A stretch of 64,000 nt of DNA from Combretum micranthum (taxonomy: Eukaryota > Streptophyta > Magnoliopsida > Myrtales > Combretaceae), in NCBI GenBank assembly GCA_024138025.1, contig JAMXBD010004289.1, forward strand, positions 1 to 64,000, given 5' to 3'. The notes beneath the pieces were generated by a model, which had not been told where the DNA came from, did not search any database, and worked only from the letters and a program-made list of their open reading frames with translations. Every line of letters starts with the position of its first letter. Position 1 is the stretch's first letter. This document shows, in pieces, positions 57,787-64,000 of the stretch. A program made the translations under genes and the position numbers.

Positions 57787-60700
57787 TGTCACGCCCCGAG
57801 GGGTACCCTAAACGTGGCAGTCTACCGTACACAATAGTAAAACCTAGGAATGACTACCTTAGTCACGCAAGTCTCCATATCATGTACAAGGCTACATCAC
57901 AACCAAGAGAACGCATCGAGTGGCGCAATTTAATTGATAAGATAAGTAACAAGGCAAAGAGAATACTTATCATAAATCATAGACATATTGTATTGCAATT
58001 CTTAGGGGCATATCCATCTATTATGTTCAAATAAATATACATCACTATTCATATAAGTCATTATATGTAAGGACCCTTACAAAATTACTTATCTATGATT
58101 CAAATTTCCTTCATAGAAGCTTAACCAATCCTTCCATGATTTCTTCAATGTCACGATCCTCAATTTAGGCCACGAATATACCTGTTTTAACAAATCTATA
58201 GGGATAAGCTACAACTAGCTAGTGAGATATTCCTTTTCATTCGCACCATTAATTTTCAAACAAGTTTAATTTATTTAATCACACATATGCTATGCATACA
58301 ATGCAACAATCACATGATTACGCGAATATAATAGTCATCCGGAAACCATAATATAAACGGAATTTTACCCCTCCGTATCAAAGGTTAGGGAATCGGGGTT
58401 GAAGTCCTCGACCTTCTACTACTGCTTGTCCCCAGGTCCTCCCACAGCGTTCGGTTTGCTCGACTCGGAACCTAGAGTGGCTTTCCCCGAGCGTTTGGAT
58501 TCTCCAGGAAGGAACATGGCCCGTGCACCGCACGATCACAACCATCCAACTCTACGCGTAGGAGTAGCAGCCTTCCAAATAGATGTGACTCAATGGATGC
58601 TAATGTGTGAACGTTTTATTGTTCTTAAGTCAAACCTTATTAAGGTTTATTAGGGGTGATCAATCAATTTACAACAATAAACAATCATACAAGTAAGTAA
58701 ACAAAATATTTAAACAAGCAGATCGAAGTTGCGATATACTTTAATTCTCAATTCAAGCATAAACATAGAATCATATATACGAATAATCCCGAATCCCCAA
58801 ATAATATTCGTTTTTATCTTTTCTTAGTATACTAATGCTACTATATTACAAGCACAAGCAAGATAACGAAATTAGAAGGAATAACTCACTCGTCCATTTG
58901 CTATCTTCATCGTAGAAATCCTCGGGTAGGGTATTTTCGTGTCCTTTGTCACCTAGACAAAAGAAATACCCGGAATAAGTTTTTCATGAAATTCCTATCC
59001 TTGGAGATCTTAAAACTTTTCTTAAAATCGCGGTAAAATCGTATAAGAAAAATTCCAACTTAAAATGGCCTTAACTTGCTCATTTTAACTCGAATTTCGC
59101 ATATAATATACCGTTTTCTACCTATTCGAAAAGATTTATCTATTTCTAAACTTATCTTGGTCAAAAAAAGGTCATTTGGGTTCCGAAAATGTCAGGTACA
59201 GATTTAAAACGAATTTTTTAAACTTTTGCAAAAATCCATTTTCTAGCTCAACTCCATTTTAAAGAAAATCCTTTTGTAACAATATAATTATATATTTTAT
59301 AAACACTTTGAATATATAGGCAAGCTCACTTTATATGCAAAAATCCTAATGGTAGTGTCTCAACAATTTATTTCATAAAACAATTCATTTAAACTTTAGC
59401 TTTGAAAACTTCCTTTCAAGTATTTAAAGAAACTTTATATTTTTCTTAGGTTGTTTAAAATGAGTATAATCTTATTTTATTTCTTCATTCCTTTTTCCAA
59501 AACAAGCAAATTCTCCTTTAACCCTAGTCTTTCATAAATTTCATTTCTAGTAATAAAAGATTAATTTATTTGTCGAAAACCTTTTCATAATTTGTTTATT
59601 TAAGATGGTCTTAGAAAATGAGTCTTGTTTTCTATTTCCTTTCTAAAATATAAGCTTTTACTTTCCAAAACTCGTTCTTTCATCTCTTTTGAAAAAATCA
59701 TCTTTTAAATCCATTATTGTTTAATCTTTTATATTCTTTTGAAAATGAGTTCCTTCTTTTTAGAAATTTGAAATCATTATTTTCCTAAATGGTTCAACCT
59801 TATGAATTTATCTTAACTTTGAAAAGTAGTTTGTTTTCTTAGTTTTATTTCGAAGTTTAAAAGAGTTTAAATCTTGAGCTTTTTGTAAAGACTTTTAATA
59901 TTAATAAATTATATTCTAAAAGCTTAGGTTAACATAATATACAAAGAATAATATTTATTCTTATGATTCCTTGAAAATCTATCTTTGTTATTTATGAAAC
60001 GTTGAGAAAACTCCATTTCTATGTTGTTGATAATAACTTCATGATTTTGTGATAAATCATATGAATGAAAACTTAACTTTGAGTTCATTTAAAACAAATT
60101 CTATTTTTTGATTAATTGAGACATTAACATTACGTAAATGCAAGTATCATGAGCATATATAAAAATAAGAACATAAGAAAATACTAAAAATAATTAATGA
60201 GCAAGAAAATAAAATATCAAGCATTGGGAACCTTAGCTTCATCAAGGAATCCCGATCAAGTTTGGAGCCTTAGCTTTATCAAGACATTCCGGGACTAAGA
60301 ATGGACTAGTCCCGAAAGATTTAAGAAAAAATATAAAGATTGTTTTGACTTGATATGGATAAGTCTAAGACTAGTCTTAATATCAACATAAAATAAATAA
60401 TTGCATAACTTGAAAAATAAATAACAATTGAGCTTATATGCTCTAAATAAATATATATACATATTATACATAATACTACATATATAGCAATAATCACAAT
60501 AATAATAACAACATAATAAAATAGGAAGCTTGTGTATAAGAACAAAAACATGAACATGTTGTTGCTTTTACTACTCATATGAGTTTCAAAACAACACCAT
60601 AGTCATGTTAAGTTACATGACATGGATGAATAATAGATGGAAGAAATATTTACCTAAGGTATGTAAGAGGTATGAAGATGGTGAATGAAATGGGTATATG

Positions 60701-62051
60701 TGAGTAGTGATATGTGGTTGATAGTTTATGTATGAGAGATGATTTTTGTGAGGAATTGGTTTTTGGTAGAGGAATTCTTGAAGAGAGAATTTGTGGAGAG
60801 ATTTTGAGAGAGTTTGGGTAGTAAAGAATTGTGTGAAAGAATGCAAGAGGAAGGGGGAATTTATAGAATTTTTCGATGTAATAATAAATTGAAAAAGAAA
60901 AATAATTAAATGGAGAGGGAGAGATGGCACGGTTTTTGGGCATGGGGAAGACCAATTGTTACAACTTTGATTTAATTTTGTGTAATAAAGAAGTAATGTG
61001 TAAAGTTGATATAAATAAAGGTGTATTGGAAATTGAAAAAAGTAAGAAAATAGATATGTAGGTGTAAAATATAGGTGTAAAAAAAGTTGAGATAGTGAAT
61101 AGTGAAAAGTAAGAAAAGTACGAAGTATAGTAGACTAACATTAAAGTACGTAGTAATAAAAATCCCATAATATGCGATATCTGTAATTTTTAGCTACCGA
61201 AAAATTCCAAACTGATATTTTTGGATCCTTGTATTTTTACGAGTCTATTGGTATAATGGAATATTTTTAATATTCCGACCTCCGGGACATGCTTTTCAAG
61301 AACGATCCCGTTTGGGTCCAAAGGCACTCGAAATTTACGAATATGATATTTTTATGTTACTATATTATTACGAACTATTCTAGGTCATTAACTTAATTTC
61401 GTTTTCTAGGGTTTGGAAACGCGGGATTGCCGGATCTTAAACACTAGGGTTCGTTATAGGCTTGTTGACTTTTAGGGTTCCATTTTGATTTCCGATTCTG
61501 TCGAGATATTCGTATATTGTATAATTCTTTTGAGTTTTGATCGTTTTAAATTTTAGCTCGAAATTTATGTTTTATTTTATTTTATTTGTGATTTACTAAT
61601 AGTTTTTAAAGTTCTCAGAATCGTTTAACCGAGTCTATGGTTATGAATTGACTCAGTTTTGACTTTTGGTGAGAATTTGAAATTTGTGATTTCTGAAATT
61701 TATCGAAGGTTTTAAGATTTTGCTGTTGATCGTTATTTGGATAGATTATCTTGATTTGGTGTTAGAAAACAGTTAAGTGATTTAATTGATGTACGGACGT
61801 TGATTAAAACCGGTAGTTAGACTTTATATTTCGTTTCAAGGGTTCTTGTTTTCTCAAGATTGAGAAAACTCGTTTTTGTTCTCATTTGGAATTAAGTTTA
61901 ACTTGGTTCGAGTTTTAGGGTTTCGTTTCCGATTTGACTCGGTCTAGAATCGGGTGTTAATCTCGAGTCGATTTTTGAGTTTTAAATTTTTTTTTGATAT
62001 TAGACTTCTAGAATTATTTTTGAGGATTATGAAAATTTTTGGGGGTTTACA
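57787..62051 (-). mobile_element. Solo Tekay-like LTR F
   Basis: A single 4265-bp LTR with termini TGTCACGCCCCG ... GGGGGTTTACA, flanked by AAAGT on both sides, with no PBS, PPT or coding domains. On the minus strand: TATA box (CTATAAATTCCCCC, 60858-60866), donor-like ACCTTAG/GTAAAT at 60654/60653, and the U5 block near 58205-58235. The terminal hairpin is GTACCCCTCGGGGCGTGACA. It matches LTR C (reverse complement) and differs from B and E, so it represents a second LTR subfamily. Formed by recombination between the two LTRs of a full element after insertion in D2. Confidence 0.93.
60858..60866 (-). promoter_or_regulatory. TATA box of solo LTR F
   Basis: Minus strand TTCTATAAATTCCCCCTTCC, followed by a leader like that of LTR C. 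Confidence 0.8.
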
Positions 62052-62056
62052 AAAGT
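62052..62056. repeat. Target site duplication of solo LTR F (right)
   Basis: AAAGT directly after GGGTTTACA, matching 57782-57786. Confidence 0.96.
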
Positions 62057-63450
62057 CGCTTAGCCCGACTTTCCTGACCTGATCATGATTCTTTAAGATT
62101 CATGACAGTAGTAGTACTGTCAAGATTTTCCCCTCAAATAATGTTTGAGTAGTTTCCCATTCACTTTAAAAGTCCGATCATCCTCAGTTTTTAATTCCAC
62201 CGTGCCATATGGAAAAACTCTTGCAATCTCAAACGGTCCCGACCATCTTGACCATTTTTTCCAGGAAACAACTTCAAACGAGAATTACAAAGTAAAACTT
62301 TTTGTCCAGGCAAAAAATTCTCGTTTGATGATGTTCCTATCATGCATGCCATTTCTTTGCTCGTTCCTTATAGATACGAGCACTTTCAAATGCCTCATTT
62401 CTCCATTCTTCTAATTGATTCAATTGGAGCAATCTGTTTTTACCTGCAGCTTTTTCATCAAAGTTAAGAAATTTTATGGCCCAATATGCCTTGTGCTCAA
62501 GTTCTACAGGAAGATGACATGATTTACCAAAAACAAGCATGTATGGGGACATTCCAATAGGGGTTTTAAAGCTGTAGTCGCCCATAATGCATCATCTAAT
62601 TTTGAAGACCAATCTTTTCTTGATGCACTACAGTTTTTCTAAAATCCTTTTTATCCCCTATTGGAAACTTCAACTTGCCCACTTGTTTGTGGATGATAGG
62701 GGGTAGTCACTTTATGTGTAACACATATTTTGCCAAAAGTTTTTCAAATTGCTTGTTACAAAAATGAGACCCCCCATCACTAATTATAGCTCTGGCACCC
62801 CAAATCTGGTAAAAATGTTCTTTTTAAAAATTAAAACTACTCGGGCATCGTTTGTTTAAAAGCAACAGCTTCAACCCATTTTGAAACATAATCAACTGCC
62901 ACAAGTATATATTATTTGAAAAAGATGAGGGAAAAGACCCATAAAGTCAATCCCCCAAACATCAAAAAGCTCAATTACCAGAATATTGTTTTGTGGTAAT
63001 TCATGCGTTTAGAAATGTTACCTGTCTTTTGACATTGAGCACATGACATAATGAAATTCCTGCAGTCACGAAACAAGTTAGGCCAATAAAATCCAGATGA
63101 TAACACTTTTGCTGCAGTCCTTTGAACACCAAAGTGTCCCCCTGCTTCTCTTGAATGACAGTGTTCTAAAATGCTCAGCTGATCAGATTCAGGTACACAT
63201 CTTCTAATTATTTGGTCAGCACATTTTTTAAACAGATATGGTTCATCCCAAAAATAGTATTTTACATCATGCAAAAACTTTTTCTTTTGAGGATATGATA
63301 AACCATATGGGATAATCTTACTAACCAAATAATTCACAATATCAGCATACCATGGCAAATCTAGAATCTCTACTGCATGCAATTGTTCATCAGGGAATTT
63401 TTCATTGATGGGAATGTCTAGACTATCAGATTCAAGTCTAGACAAATGAT
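62057..63450 (-). pseudogene. D2 integrase
   Basis: Better preserved than in D1. 62975-63595 is open for 206 codons from RNase H through the integrase zinc region ([35 protein letters not shown]). The core has the SDGGSHF region near 62780, the TSGQVEV region near 62670, and the C-terminal [20 protein letters not shown] in an open stretch at 62340-62585, followed by the [23 protein letters not shown] part to 62060. Frameshifts near 62960, 62830 and 62580 remain. Confidence 0.88.
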
Positions 63451-64000
63451 CAGCAATTACATTCTCAGTTCCCTTTTTATCTTTAATTTCAAGATCAAAT
63501 TCTTGCAGTAGTAAAACCCATCTAATCAACCTAGGTTTTGCATCAGCTTTAGCAAACAAATATTTGAGAGCTGCATGGTCAGTATATACTATCACTTTAG
63601 AACCTATCAGATAAGGCCTAAATTTATCACATGCAAAGATAACAGCTAAAAGCTCTTTCTCAGTAGTGGCATAATTTCTCTAGGCCTCATTTAGTGTTCT
63701 ACTTGCATAGTATATAACATGAAATAGCTTACCTCGTCTCTGACCAAGTACCGCTCCAACCGCAAAGTCGCTGGCATCACACATGAGTTCAAAAGGAAGC
63801 TCCCAGTCTGGCGCAATGATTACTGGTGTAGAATGAGCTTTTCCTTTAATGAATTGAATGCCTGCAAACATTTGTCATCAAAATTGAACACCGCATCTTT
63901 TTCCAGAAGGTTGCAAGAGGTCTGGAAATTTTGGAGAAGTCCTTGATAATCGTCTGTAGAAGCCAGCATGTCCAAGAAAACTTCTGACTCCTTTAACAGT
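63451..64000 (-). pseudogene. D2 RNase H and RT C-terminus (partial at window edge)
   Basis: RNase [20 protein letters not shown] (about 63780), [11 protein letters not shown] (about 63580), [13 protein letters not shown] stop near 63680 replaces the Gln of NEAQRNY (CAG to TAG). The RT thumb (VKGVRSFLGHAGFYRR) begins at the right edge; the rest lies outside. Confidence 0.88.

Larger units (their letters stand above)
51978..64000 (-). mobile_element. Athila-type element D2 (second tandem unit, runs off the window)
   Basis: Internal region (53699-57786 plus 62052-64000) nearly identical in order and sequence to D1's 42496-48580. It uses LTR2 as 3' LTR and is interrupted by solo LTR F. RT N-terminus, protease, gag, PBS and a further LTR would lie beyond 64000. 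Confidence 0.9.

Noticed and set aside
58399..58653. 84-codon ORF in solo LTR F as a captured host gene
   Set aside because: Lies in U5 of an LTR and shows no recognisable domain.

Overview
This window is plant nuclear DNA, most likely pericentromeric or other heterochromatin. I found no host gene, rRNA or tRNA gene. Almost everything is nested LTR retrotransposon. The plant assignment rests on three things: Ty3/gypsy chromoviruses of the Tekay/Del type (LTRs over 3 kb, chromodomain after the integrase, initiator tRNA-Met primer site), Athila-type elements (tRNA-Asp primer site TGGCGCCGTTGCCGGGGA, env-position ORF), and stop codons that look like decay of methylated cytosines. The species cannot be told from the sequence.

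Layout. 1-3479: gene-poor AT-rich DNA holding a 1-kb foldback repeat (1740-2785). 3480-3907: the U5 end of a plus-oriented Tekay-like LTR. 3908-14066: Tekay element A (minus strand), badly decayed, with complementary partial LTRs. 14067-30698: a plus-oriented Tekay-like LTR (C), split by Tekay element B (14730-28362, minus strand, two ~3.4-kb LTRs, target duplication CAATG). 30699-32175: decayed non-coding DNA. 32176-40712: Tekay element E (plus strand), cut off inside RNase H. 40713-64000: a tandem array of minus-strand Athila elements (LTR1, internal 1, LTR2, internal 2), in which LTR2 at 51978-53698 serves both units. The second unit is interrupted by a 4265-bp solo Tekay-like LTR (F, 57787-62051) flanked by the duplication AAAGT.

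How the parts work. In the Tekay elements the order is LTR, PBS, an extra ORF (here 'ORF0'), a spacer of about 0.5 kb, gag with zinc knuckles, protease, RT, RNase H, integrase, chromodomain, PPT, LTR. In the Athila elements it is LTR, PBS, gag, protease, RT, RNase H, integrase, a GCCGGC-rich array, a CT-rich leader with a probable 678-bp intron, an env-position ORF, 1.7 kb of non-coding DNA, PPT, LTR. None of the copies is an open, intact coding unit. E carries protease and RT active-site substitutions and A carries an integrase active-site substitution. B keeps its catalytic motifs but is split by single-base frameshifts.

Most interesting points: (1) ORF0, a conserved acidic protein between PBS and gag in all three Tekay elements, with no family I recognise; (2) a 5' splice-site-like motif 160-205 nt downstream of the TATA box in five Tekay LTRs, paired with a YAG just before ORF0; (3) GCCGGC arrays in the Athila U3 and again upstream of the env-position unit; (4) the Athila tandem sharing one LTR; (5) the LTR halves of element A, which both break at one 25-bp sequence.
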